Source of the DNA: SZUA-309 sp965233675
GTDB taxonomy: Bacteria > Pseudomonadota > Gammaproteobacteria > Pseudomonadales > Azotimanducaceae
Reading direction: 5' to 3'
Length of the DNA: 64,000 nt
Assembly (NCBI GenBank): GCA_965233675.1
Contig: OZ247498.1
Coordinates: forward strand, 3,906,001 to 3,970,000
The notes under the pieces were generated by a model. It did not search any database. It had not been told where the DNA came from and saw nothing but the letters and a program-made list of their open reading frames with translations. Within the stretch, counting starts at the first letter, position 1. Each line of letters starts with the position of its first letter. The position numbers and the translations under genes were made by a program. Below are positions 24,784-32,568 of this stretch, one piece after another.

Positions 24784-26529
24784 TCAGGCCTTGGCCTCCT
24801 GGGCTTTTTCGGTCTGTTTGATCACGTAGTACTGCTGGGCGACGCCGAGCACGTTGTTGACCAGCCAGTAGAGGACCAGTCCAGCCGGGAAGAACAGAAA
24901 CAGTACGGTGAACATAATGGGCATCATCTTCATCATCCGAACCTGCATCGGGTCTCCCACCGCAGGGCTCATCAGCTGGGTCAGATACATGCTGCCGCCC
25001 ATCAGCAGCGGCAGAATGAAGTAGGGGTCCATGGCCGCGAGGTCGTTGATCCAGAGCATGAACGGCGCCTGTCGCAATTCGACCGACTCGAAGAGCACCC
25101 AGTACAGGGCGATGAAGATCGGCATGGGCAGCAGCATGGGCAGACACCCGCCGAGCGGATTCACCTGCTCTTTCTTGTAGAGATTCATCATCTCCTGGGA
25201 CAATTTCTGTCGATCATCCGCGTAGCGTTCCTGCAAACGCTTCATCTGCGGCGCCACCCGGCGCATGTTGGCCATGGATTTGTAGCTGGCCGCCGAGAGG
25301 GGATACAGCACGGCTTTCACCAGTACGGTGAGTAGAATGATTGCCACGCCCCAGTTGCCGACGAAGCCGTAAAGCCAGTCGAGCACGTAGTACAGCGGCA
25401 CCGCGAGCCACCAGAGGAAACCGTAGTCCACGGTCAGGTTCAGGTTCGGCGCAATCTCTTCGAGCCGTTTCTGATCCTTGGGACCGGCGTAAAAACGGGT
25501 CTGGTAATGCGCGTTTGCACCGGGCTCGATGGTCTTCAGCGGTCCGGTATAGCCGAAGACGTACATGCCGTCATTGCGCCGCTGACCGTAGTAGTTGTTG
25601 GTTTCGGTCTCATCTGCCACCCAGGCAGAGAGAAAGTAATGCTGCAGAAACGCCATCCAGCCGCCTTCCACGGCGATCCGGAAGGTTCCAGACTCTTCCA
25701 GATCGTCAAATTCCAGCTTTTCGTAGCGGGACTCGGCCGTGGTCAGCGCCGCACCCAGGTAGGGCTGGGGCCCCAGAGAGAAAGTGCTGCTGCCGGCAGG
25801 TTCACTATCGTCCCGCTTGATCTGGGCAAACAGGCTCGCATGCACAGCCTGGGCACTCCCGTTGACGACCTCGTAGTCCACGTCCACCAGGTAGTCGCCA
25901 GGACGGAAGGTGAAGGTCTTGGTGACGGCCTGCCCATCCACCGTTGCCTCGAGGATCACCGCGAGCGGCTGATCACCTTCCAGTTGATAGGCGCTCGCCG
26001 CACTCTGATACAGCGGCCGGCTGCCGCCACTATCCACGCCATCCGTGCCGATCAGACCGCTTTGCGCCACGTAGGTGTGGCCGCGACCGTTGTCGAGCAG
26101 CACATATGGAACGTCCGGTGCTTCCAGAGAGACCGGGTAGGCAGGCAGTTCGGTACGGACGATGTCGCCGCCGAGTCGGTCTATCCAGACGTTCAGTTCC
26201 GGCGTCTGGACCTTGATCAGGCGGTCCGCAGTCGCCGCAGCCTCGCCGGGCGCAGGTCGGTTTGCTTCGCTGCTCGCGATCAGGGATTCATCCGGCACGT
26301 CGGAACCGGTGGCAGCCTGGGGCACCAGCCCCTGTTCCCCCACACTGAACTCATCCACGTCACCGCCGGCGGTCTGACCGGCAGCGAGCGGTTCAGGCTC
26401 GGGCGCGCTCGAATATTCCGCTTCCACGGGCCCCTGCATGAAATCCTCGTTCCAGGCGAGAATCATCAGGTAGCCGGTGGCGGCGAGACCGATCAGCAGC
26501 AGAATGCGCTGTACTTCCGTCGGTAGCAT
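24784..26529 (-). CDS. yidC: Membrane protein insertase YidC
   Basis: A 581-residue insertase of the inner membrane. It has an N-terminal membrane helix (RILLLIGLAATGYLMILAW), a large periplasmic beta-sandwich domain typical of Gram-negative YidC, and the conserved five-helix core near the C terminus (WGVAIILLTVLVKAVLYPL; NPLGGCLPMLLPMPIFIALY). It inserts proteins such as subunit c of the ATP synthase encoded upstream. Start ATG at 26529, 6 bp after yidD. Confidence 0.97.
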   Translation of the reverse strand: MLPTEVQRILLLIGLAATGYLMILAWNEDFMQGPVEAEYSSAPEPEPLAAGQTAGGDVDEFSVGEQGLVPQAATGSDVPDESLIASSEANRPAPGEAAATADRLIKVQTPELNVWIDRLGGDIVRTELPAYPVSLEAPDVPYVLLDNGRGHTYVAQSGLIGTDGVDSGGSRPLYQSAASAYQLEGDQPLAVILEATVDGQAVTKTFTFRPGDYLVDVDYEVVNGSAQAVHASLFAQIKRDDSEPAGSSTFSLGPQPYLGAALTTAESRYEKLEFDDLEESGTFRIAVEGGWMAFLQHYFLSAWVADETETNNYYGQRRNDGMYVFGYTGPLKTIEPGANAHYQTRFYAGPKDQKRLEEIAPNLNLTVDYGFLWWLAVPLYYVLDWLYGFVGNWGVAIILLTVLVKAVLYPLSAASYKSMANMRRVAPQMKRLQERYADDRQKLSQEMMNLYKKEQVNPLGGCLPMLLPMPIFIALYWVLFESVELRQAPFMLWINDLAAMDPYFILPLLMGGSMYLTQLMSPAVGDPMQVRMMKMMPIMFTVLFLFFPAGLVLYWLVNNVLGVAQQYYVIKQTEKAQEAKA

Positions 26530-26535
26530 CTTGGG

Positions 26536-26892
26536 TCAGATCTCCTTTGCCGTCGGATGGAGATCCGAGGACTGATGTGTGCGGTTATTGTTGGTCGCCA
26601 TGCTGCGGGATTCTGCGCCCGCCGGGGCTGTGCAATCCGGGGCCGGACAACCTGGATCCTGGCAACCCGGGACAGGATCGAACCCACCCGGATTGAAGGG
26701 ATGGCATCTGCCGAGGCGCTTCACTGCCAGCCAGCCGCCCCGGACCGCGCCATGGCGATCGACGGCCTGCAAGGCATAGTGGGAGCAGGATGGATGGAAG
26801 CGGCACTGGTTGCCGATGAAAGGACTCAGCGTGAGCTGATAGGCGCGGATAATCGCGCGGGCAACCCCAGCAGGCCACCTGGTCGGTGTCAT
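26536..26892 (-). CDS. yidD: Membrane protein insertion efficiency factor YidD, with Cys/Pro-rich tail
   Basis: A 118-residue YidD. The core (IIRAYQLTLSPFIGNQCRFHPSCSHYA ... CHPFNPGGFDPVP) has the conserved Cys pattern. I start it at the ATG at 26892, 16 bp after the rnpA stop; longer starts would overlap rnpA. The E. coli protein ends soon after DPVP, whereas this one continues for roughly 40 residues with GCQDPGCPAPDC and a polar end. The tail has no known role. It sits between rnpA and yidC as usual. Confidence 0.92.
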   Translation of the reverse strand: MTPTRWPAGVARAIIRAYQLTLSPFIGNQCRFHPSCSHYALQAVDRHGAVRGGWLAVKRLGRCHPFNPGGFDPVPGCQDPGCPAPDCTAPAGAESRSMATNNNRTHQSSDLHPTAKEI

Positions 26893-26908
26893 TATCCCGG
26901 CGCTCAAA

Positions 26909-27295
26909 CTATTTCGTCTCCGGTGCATTCAGCGATTTTGCCTCTGTGAGCAACCTGTCGAGGTATCGGTGCAGGCGCGGCCGGTCTACGGGCCCCACCA
27001 CCCGGATCACCAGATCGATCGCCGGGAGTTCATGTCGGGCTGTTCTGAAACGGTCCCGGATGACTCGCTTTATCCTGTTCCGCGCGCTGGCCCGAGCGAC
27101 GGCCTTTTTGCCGACGATCAAGCCCAAACGAGCGTGCTGCATTCTATTGAAAACCAGGTTCAGACGTAATGGCCCGGCTTTCAATCGTGCCTGTGGCCGA
27201 CGCAGCACCAGTTCGAATTCACGGGCATGGGTAAGCCGCAGCTGACGCGAGAAGCTCTGGTCGACGGGGAGTGCGCCACGAGGCTCAGTGGGCAC
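26909..27295 (-). CDS. rnpA: Ribonuclease P protein component
   Basis: A 128-residue basic protein that assists the RNase P RNA in tRNA 5' maturation. LGLIVGKKAVARASARNRIKRVIRDRFR contains the family RNR motif (given here as ARNRIKRVIRD). Start GTG at 27295, 33 bp after rpmH; C-terminal tail extends slightly past the usual end. Operon rpmH-rnpA-yidD-yidC. Confidence 0.95.
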   Translation of the reverse strand: MPTEPRGALPVDQSFSRQLRLTHAREFELVLRRPQARLKAGPLRLNLVFNRMQHARLGLIVGKKAVARASARNRIKRVIRDRFRTARHELPAIDLVIRVVGPVDRPRLHRYLDRLLTEAKSLNAPETK

Positions 27296-27328
27296 GGCAG
27301 GAAATGCCGGTGCAGACCGGCTGAGAAG

Positions 27329-27463
27329 TCAGACGCTCAGGCGCTTGCGACCTTTTGCACGGCGGGCATTCAGAACCTTTCGCCCACCCTTGGTCGCCAT
27401 GCGGGCACGGAAGCCATGTGTACGCTTACGCTTCAGGTTGCTCGGCTGAAATGTTCTCTTCAT
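27329..27463 (-). CDS. rpmH: 50S ribosomal protein L34
   Basis: A 44-residue ribosomal protein starting MKRTFQPSNLKRKRTHGF and ending AKGRKRLSV, the complete canonical L34. The start ATG at 27463 and the TGA at 27329-27331 were read directly from the complement. It is the first gene of the operon running left from the origin, about 40 bp downstream of a strong promoter. Confidence 0.97.
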   Translation of the reverse strand: MKRTFQPSNLKRKRTHGFRARMATKGGRKVLNARRAKGRKRLSV

Positions 27464-27501
27464 TCTCGTCGCCCGGTGTGAGAGTGCTGGAAGGGGGCGC
27501 G

Positions 27502-27530
27502 ATTCTAGGGAGGGGCCAGGACGCTGTCAA
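27502..27530 (-). promoter_or_regulatory. rpmH operon promoter
   Basis: On the minus strand a consensus TTGACA (27525-27530) and TAGAAT (27502-27507) are separated by exactly 17 bp, 38 bp before the rpmH start. This is the best-matching promoter in the window. Confidence 0.85.
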
Positions 27531-27589
27531 CTTCTCATCCAACCGCCCTGGCGGGTGATGGCGCAGAACGAATGGCCGCTTTTCCGGTG

Positions 27590-27960
27590 GCAGAGTATCT
27601 GAAGACAAATAATAGGATTGATAAATATATAAGACTTGTTGGTTGTTGCTTGTTGGGGGCAGGGCACGCTGTTGATAAGGCCGGAATTACCCTGACGCTC
27701 AATGACTTGGCGGCGGGCAATGACTGTGTAAAACCCCATGAATAGAGGGGCGGAAGTCTGTGCGTGAATCTGGACAACTTCCCACCGATCTTTCTATCCC
27801 AATTTTATCCACAGGTTCTTAACCGTTTTCCACACATGCTAGTCGGCCCCGTATTCACGGGAGTGAAACTTTTCCTGACCGGTAACCTTTTGAATTTCCC
27901 CGAGTTAAAAAAAAGCTTAGTGAATTCTCACGCATCGCATAGCCAATCGATGACGTTCGT
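27590..27960. other. oriC: Chromosomal replication origin (oriC) region
   Basis: The 1.1-kb gap between rpmH and dnaA has no credible gene. This part holds a perfect DnaA box, TTATCCACA, at 27805-27813, and one-mismatch boxes at 27826-27834 (TTTTCCACA, plus), 27670-27678 (TGTTGATAA, minus) and 27725-27733 (TGTGTAAAA, minus). An AT-rich stretch at 27601-27640 (with GATAAATATATAAG) could be the unwinding element; a second A-run lies near 27905. Genes on both sides run away from it. The location is well supported; exact borders are inferred. Confidence 0.75.
27805..27813 (+). promoter_or_regulatory. Consensus DnaA box
   Basis: Exact TTATCCACA. A near-match, TTTTCCACA, follows 12 bp later in the same orientation (27826-27834). 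Confidence 0.8.
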
Positions 27961-28156
27961 GTCTAGAATTCTCCCCTCTCAAGGACAGCCGAAACGCTCC
28001 GAATGTCCGATGGATTGCCAAGCCCGCAACGAAGCGGTTGGCAGCTCTTCAGAAGAGGCAGGAGATGGATTTTGGTCACCCTTCCGCGACGGAACGGTGG
28101 CAGGGATCAGCAAAGGATTCGATCGATAGGTTGGGACAACCGAACCATCGATCGGG

Positions 28157-28180
28157 AAATAAAACACCCCGAAGAGGGTG
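28157..28180 (-). terminator. Minus-strand hairpin with T-tract upstream of dnaA
   Basis: On the minus strand CACCC-TCTTCG-GGGTG is followed by TTTTATTT, a short intrinsic terminator pattern. It would stop antisense transcription from the dnaA side before it enters oriC. The 5-bp stem is short. A second small hairpin (GCCC-loop-GGGC, 28182-28193) adjoins it. Confidence 0.4.
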
Positions 28181-28270
28181 GGCCCCTAAGGGCTGAAAAG
28201 AACCGAAAAAAATATAGGGTCGGATCCAGTTTCCGGGCTGCAACATTCGATATTGTGCAGAACCCACCGC

Positions 28271-28306
28271 ATTTGCGGCGACGCGTATTTATGCGTTCGC
28301 GCAAAT
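28271..28306. other. Long interrupted inverted repeat upstream of dnaA
   Basis: ATTTGCG (28271-28277) pairs with CGCAAAT (28300-28306), with an inner ACGC/GCGT stem separated by a 3x3 internal loop and an eight-base AT-rich apex. It ends just at the candidate dnaA -35, so it may be an operator or an extruded or RNA structure. Role unknown. Confidence 0.45.
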
Positions 28307-28333
28307 TGTGTGATCCGTAGGCCCAGATAAGAT
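28306..28333 (+). promoter_or_regulatory. Candidate dnaA promoter
   Basis: TTGTGT (28306-28311) and TAAGAT (28328-28333) with 16-bp spacing, about 230 bp before the dnaA start. Both hexamers are weak matches, so this is tentative. Confidence 0.3.
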
Positions 28334-28386
28334 TGAAATTGGACGCTGCGATCGTCATGGTTCGAAGAAACCACCGCCGATCAACA

Positions 28387-28471
28387 CAGAACTGGAAAAC
28401 TAGTACCGGATCTGGAAACAGAACTGGAAGCTAGAACTAAGAAAAAAGTTAGAAAGTTAGAAAGTTAGAAT
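28387..28471 (+). repeat. Tandem and direct repeats in the dnaA leader
   Basis: CAGAACTGGAA occurs at 28387-28397 and 28419-28429, with a related GATCTGGAAA between them. Then GTTAGAAA is repeated in tandem: 28448-28455, 28456-28463 and 28464-28471 (last base T). All lie in the untranslated leader region of dnaA, 90-180 bp before its start. Confidence 0.8.
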
Positions 28472-28562
28472 GGCTCAATCGCCGTCGGCAGCAACCGTTG
28501 AGGTTTGCAGGCTTCGGATCGAAAGAGCTGCATGAGTAGATTTGCATTGGGGGCAAACTCAG

Positions 28563-29909
28563 GTGGGACGTTCCGTATGGCACAAGTGCCTAGATCGGCT
28601 ACAGGACGAGCTATCGTCTCAGCAATACAACACGTGGATCCGGCCACTTCAGGCGCGTGAGCAGGAAGACCGGTTACACATATATGCACCGAACCGTTAT
28701 GTCAGAAATCAGGTTCAAGCGGCCTATCTCGAAAGAATCAACGAACTGCTCGACCAGCTCGGCGATCCCGCGAATCCGCTCGGTGTGGATCTCGCGGTGG
28801 GCGATGCGGATGACCAGGGGCCAGAGCGTGTGCCCGTGAGAGCAGATGGCAGTGGTGGTGTGTTCGAACGGGAAAACCGGCAGGCGGTGCAGCATCAGCT
28901 GAACGAGGACTTCACCTTCTCGACCTTTGTGGAAGGTAAGTCGAACGAGATGGCAAAGGCCGCGGCAACCCAGGTTGCTCAGAATGCGGGGCAATCCTAC
29001 AACCCGTTGCTGCTCTACGGTGATGTGGGCCTGGGAAAAACGCACCTGATGCAGGCGGTGGGTAACGAGATCAAGGCGTCGAACCCGGATGCGAGGGTCG
29101 TTTACCTGCATTCTCAGCGGTTCGTGCAGGACATGGTGAAGGCGCTTCGTCAGGGCACCATGGCGGATTTCATGTCTTATTACCGATCCGTGGATACGCT
29201 GCTGATCGACGACATCCAGTTCTTCGCCAAGAAACTGCGATCACAGGAAGAGTTCTTCCATGTGTTCAATGGCCTTCTGGAGAAAGGCAGCCAGATGGTG
29301 CTTACCTCGGATCAGTATCCGCGGGAAATCGATGGCCTGGAAGAGCGGCTCAAGTCCCGATTCGTCTGGGGCCTGACCGTTGAGATGGAAGCGCCGGATA
29401 TCGAAACCCGGGTCGCCATTCTCATGAAGAAGGCGGAAGCCGAACAAGTGGAACTCGATCCTGCGGTCGCGTTCTTTATCGGTGAACGGATTCGATCCAA
29501 TGTCCGCGAACTGGAAGGTGCGCTCCGCAGGGTGATCGCCAATGCGCGATTCACCGGCAGTCGGATCAGCATCGAGCAGGTGAAACGGGCGCTCAGGGAC
29601 CTGCTGGCGATCCAGGATCGGCAGGTGAGTATCGACAATATTCAACGAACGGTTGCCGAGTACTACAACATCAAGATCTCCGACGTTCTGTCGAAGCGGC
29701 GCAATCGAACCATCGCCCGGCCACGCCAGGTGGCCATGGCGCTGGCAAAGGAACTGACCAACCATTCGCTGCCCGAGATCGGGGAAGCGTTCGGCGGCCG
29801 GGATCACACTACTGTGTTGCATGCCTGCCGGAAAATTGCCGAGCTTAAGGAAAGCAGCACGGATCTGGCAGAAGATTACAAGAACCTCAGCCGCCTGCTC
29901 GCCAGCTGA
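28563..29909 (+). CDS. dnaA: Chromosomal replication initiator protein DnaA
   Basis: A 448-residue initiator. N-terminal domain I (WHKCLDRLQDELSSQQYNTWIRPLQ, shown by its QQYNTWIRPLQ core), AAA+ ATPase with Walker A GDVGLGKTH near residue 155 and Walker B TLLIDDIQFF, and the C-terminal box-binding domain with the signature GGRDHTTVLHACRKI. I choose the GTG at 28563: GGGGG lies 9 bases upstream and the protein then begins as other gammaproteobacterial DnaA do. A TTG at 28542 would add seven residues. First gene right of oriC. Confidence 0.97.
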   Translation: MGRSVWHKCLDRLQDELSSQQYNTWIRPLQAREQEDRLHIYAPNRYVRNQVQAAYLERINELLDQLGDPANPLGVDLAVGDADDQGPERVPVRADGSGGVFERENRQAVQHQLNEDFTFSTFVEGKSNEMAKAAATQVAQNAGQSYNPLLLYGDVGLGKTHLMQAVGNEIKASNPDARVVYLHSQRFVQDMVKALRQGTMADFMSYYRSVDTLLIDDIQFFAKKLRSQEEFFHVFNGLLEKGSQMVLTSDQYPREIDGLEERLKSRFVWGLTVEMEAPDIETRVAILMKKAEAEQVELDPAVAFFIGERIRSNVRELEGALRRVIANARFTGSRISIEQVKRALRDLLAIQDRQVSIDNIQRTVAEYYNIKISDVLSKRRNRTIARPRQVAMALAKELTNHSLPEIGEAFGGRDHTTVLHACRKIAELKESSTDLAEDYKNLSRLLAS

Positions 29910-30295
29910 GCGCGCCCATAGCGTGCCCATAGGATGGTGCGCTGACGGGCCGGAACCGCCAGGTACCCGGTGAGGCGGGTTGGGTCCGGTGTCGAGAAAA
30001 ACCGAACCGCTCCCGTCGTGCCGATGGTATCGTGTGCAGGCGCTGCAGAGGTGGCTTGCGACCAGAAGGAATACCTGCAAAATCCCTGCAAACGGACCCG
30101 CGAAAAGACGCTGATTTCACCTGAGTCCGGTAGTCTCGCATTTTAGATTTGTGGGAGCCTGGCGGAGACAGGCGCCAGACGAGCGGCAACACAGCGCAAA
30201 AAAGGCCGGCGACAGCCAGACAACGGCGGCTGTCCCTGCTGAGTCCGGCTGAATCCAGCTGATAACAGCTGATTGAAGAACGAGAGACCCAGACA
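29910..30295 (+). other. dnaA-dnaN gap, 386 bp without a gene
   Basis: No credible gene on either strand. It begins with an imperfect duplication just after the dnaA stop (GCGCCCATA at 29912, GCGTGCCCATA at 29921), contains a perfect 7-bp inverted repeat (GACAGCC 30211-30217, GGCTGTC 30228-30234) and ends in a 10-bp periodic array before dnaN. No strong promoter was found. Confidence 0.6.
30229..30277 (+). repeat. 10-bp periodic array upstream of dnaN
   Basis: Four successive 10-bp units starting GCTGA (30238, 30248, 30258, 30268) preceded by a GCTG unit at 30229. Later bases vary (GTCCG, ATCCA, TAACA, TTGAA). It ends 18 bp before the dnaN ATG, so it lies in the leader or promoter. Confidence 0.75.
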
Positions 30296-31399
30296 ATGAA
30301 GTTCACCACCAATAGAGAATCCCTGCTCCGCGCCCTGCAACTGGTTACCGGCGTCGTTGAACGTCGGCAGACCCTGCCTGTGTTGGCTAATTTGTTAGTT
30401 GTGGCCAGGGACGGCAGCCTGTCTCTGACGGGGACCGATCTGGAGGTCGAACTGGTTGCGAACGAATCTTCGGTGGAGATTCAGCAGGAAGGAGAAGCGA
30501 CCATTCCGGCGAGAAAGCTGGCCGACATCTGGCGTTCGCTGCCGGAAGACGCCCAGGTTACGGTGGAAGTTGCCGGTGATCGGGCCACGGTCCGATCCGG
30601 TCGCAGCCGATTCACCCTGGCAACCCTCCCCGCTGCCGATTTCCCGAAGGTGGAAAGCGGTGCGGACGATGCAGAATTCAAGGTTTCCCAGTCGGACCTC
30701 CAGGGTCTGCTCGACCAGGTGAGCTTTTCCATGGCGCAACAGGATGTCCGCTATTTCCTGAACGGCATGCTGCTGGAAGTGGATCCCGCCCATCTGCGCA
30801 CGGTCGCAACGGATGGGCATCGGCTTGCGATGAGTACGCTGGAAGGTGCCGGTGCCGGTAATGAAAGGGTTCAGGCCATTGTGCCGCGAAAGGGCGTGCT
30901 CGAACTCAGCCGCCTGCTAGACGATGGCGATGACGAGGTGCTCATGCAGCTGGGTGCCAATCACCTGCGGGTGAGCAAAGGGCCGTATACCCTGACGACC
31001 AAGCTGGTCGATGGTAAGTTTCCTGACTATGAAAAGGTGGTGCCCAAGGATCTGGGACGCACCATCACCGGAGACCGGAATTCGCTGAAGCAGGCGTTCC
31101 AGCGTGCTTCTATTCTCTCCAACGAGAAATACCGCGGTGTCCGGATGATCATCGATGGGGAACAGATGACCATACAGGCCAACAATCCGGAACAGGAAGA
31201 GGCCGAAGAGCAGGTGGCCGTGGAATATGATGGCGAACGGATGGAAATCGGTTTCAACGTCAGCTATCTCCAGGATGTCCTGAGCGTGCTGGATACCGAA
31301 CAGATACAGCTTTCTGTTTCGGACGCCAACAGCAGTGCCCTCATAGAAGGTATGGGTAAAGAGGACGCGGTCTACGTTGTCATGCCCATGCGGCTCTAA
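30296..31399 (+). CDS. dnaN: DNA polymerase III subunit beta (sliding clamp)
   Basis: A 367-residue clamp subunit, same size as E. coli. Starts MKFTTNRESLLRALQLV and ends with the partner-binding C terminus YVVMPMRL. Three repeated clamp domains are recognisable. It encircles DNA as a dimer and tethers Pol III and repair proteins. It follows dnaA after 386 bp and precedes recF by 34 bp. Confidence 0.98.
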   Translation: MKFTTNRESLLRALQLVTGVVERRQTLPVLANLLVVARDGSLSLTGTDLEVELVANESSVEIQQEGEATIPARKLADIWRSLPEDAQVTVEVAGDRATVRSGRSRFTLATLPAADFPKVESGADDAEFKVSQSDLQGLLDQVSFSMAQQDVRYFLNGMLLEVDPAHLRTVATDGHRLAMSTLEGAGAGNERVQAIVPRKGVLELSRLLDDGDDEVLMQLGANHLRVSKGPYTLTTKLVDGKFPDYEKVVPKDLGRTITGDRNSLKQAFQRASILSNEKYRGVRMIIDGEQMTIQANNPEQEEAEEQVAVEYDGERMEIGFNVSYLQDVLSVLDTEQIQLSVSDANSSALIEGMGKEDAVYVVMPMRL

Positions 31400-31433
31400 G
31401 AACACCGTGGGCTGATCGCGCGGGCCTTATTAC

Positions 31434-32525
31434 GTGCGTTTCAACCGGCTGGAAGTTTCCTATTTCCGAAACCTGAGCGCTGTCTCCATCGATCTGGCGC
31501 CGGGACTCAACACCTTTTATGGCGACAACGGCGCCGGGAAGACGGCGCTGCTGGAAGCCGTGCATCTCCTCTGTCGCGGCCGCTCGTTCCGCACTCAGAA
31601 AACACAGACGCTCATTCAGCACGGAATGGATCAACTGGTGGTCCGTGGGGTGATCGATGACGAAGCCCGGGGCGCCACCACGCTGGCCATCAGCAAAGAC
31701 CGCCGTGCCCGCACAGAATTGCGTCTGAACGGGGAAACGGAACGCCGTCTTTCTGAAATCGCCCGGCTTACGCCGATCCAGGTGATGCTGCCCGATATCG
31801 CGGAACTGGTCTTCGGTGGTCCCTCTAACCGGCGTAGCTGGCTGGATTGGGGTACGTTTCACGTGAAACCTTCTTATCTGGACTCGTTACGTCAATATCT
31901 TCGTGCGGTTAAGCAGCGAAACACCTTGTTGAAAGACCGGGCGGCAGCCAGGACATTACAACCCTGGCATGAGGAAGTTGCCCGACTCGGAGAACGGGTG
32001 ACCGAGGACCGGCTGTCCTACCTTGAACAACTCATCCCTCATTTTCAGTCGGTTCTGGCCGAGCTGGCGCCGGAATTAACCCTGGAGGTGCGCTACCGAA
32101 GAGGTTGGGGCGAAGAGGAACAACTGGGTAAATTATTAGCTGAATCGAACCCTCGCGAGGTAAAATACGCTTCTACACTGTGGGGGCCGCACAGAGCGGA
32201 TGTCCAGATTCGGGCCGATGGCACACCAGCCGGCGCGATCCTCTCACGCGGCCAGGGAAAGCTTGTGGCGAGCGCTCTGCAGATTGGACAGGCATCGCTG
32301 CTTTCCCAATCAGAGCAGCGAACGACCGTATTTCTGATCGACGATGCCGGGGCCGAGCTCGATATGGCTCATAACGCCCGTTTCTTCGGCCTGCTGGAGC
32401 GATTGGGTGGGCAGATTCTGGCTACGACAACGCGAGATCCATCGTCTACGGAGCGATCGGTCAGTGTCGATACAAATTCGGGGGTGTTTCACGTGGAACA
32501 TGGACGGGTGACCCCGAGTAATTAA
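31434..32525 (+). CDS. recF: DNA replication and repair protein RecF
   Basis: A 363-residue SMC-like ATPase that loads RecA at gaps with RecO and RecR. Walker A GDNGAGKTALLEA at about residues 30-42, the ABC signature region LSRGQGKLVASALQIGQ and Walker B FLIDDAGAELD. Start is GTG at 31434 (RFNRLEVSYFRNL). The coding sequence also carries two parS-like 16-mers, at 31855 and 32485. Confidence 0.96.
   Translation: MRFNRLEVSYFRNLSAVSIDLAPGLNTFYGDNGAGKTALLEAVHLLCRGRSFRTQKTQTLIQHGMDQLVVRGVIDDEARGATTLAISKDRRARTELRLNGETERRLSEIARLTPIQVMLPDIAELVFGGPSNRRSWLDWGTFHVKPSYLDSLRQYLRAVKQRNTLLKDRAAARTLQPWHEEVARLGERVTEDRLSYLEQLIPHFQSVLAELAPELTLEVRYRRGWGEEEQLGKLLAESNPREVKYASTLWGPHRADVQIRADGTPAGAILSRGQGKLVASALQIGQASLLSQSEQRTTVFLIDDAGAELDMAHNARFFGLLERLGGQILATTTRDPSSTERSVSVDTNSGVFHVEHGRVTPSN
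31855..31870. other. parS: parS-like site 1 (inside recF)
   Basis: CGTTTCACGTGAAACC: the 14 central bases form a perfect palindrome identical to the core of the bacterial parS consensus TGTTNCACGTGAAACA; only the two end bases differ. ParB is encoded in this window. Confidence 0.7.
32485..32500. other. parS: parS-like site 2 (3' end of recF)
   Basis: TGTTTCACGTGGAACA agrees with the parS consensus at all but one fixed position and keeps both ends. It lies 25 bp before the recF stop. With site 1 it makes a cluster 4-5 kb from oriC, the usual distance. Confidence 0.8.
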
Positions 32526-32568
32526 GTTCGTGCCTGAGGCGGATGCGCCGGGCCGACTAGGAGACTGA

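Noticed and set aside
27764..28129. 121-codon frame within the origin region
   Set aside because: It spans the DnaA boxes and AT-rich DNA, lacks a ribosome site and has no protein-like pattern.
28532..28660. Possible upstream open reading frame starting at ATG 28532 overlapping dnaA
   Set aside because: It is short, in another frame, and without evidence of translation; the GTG dnaA start has the better ribosome site.
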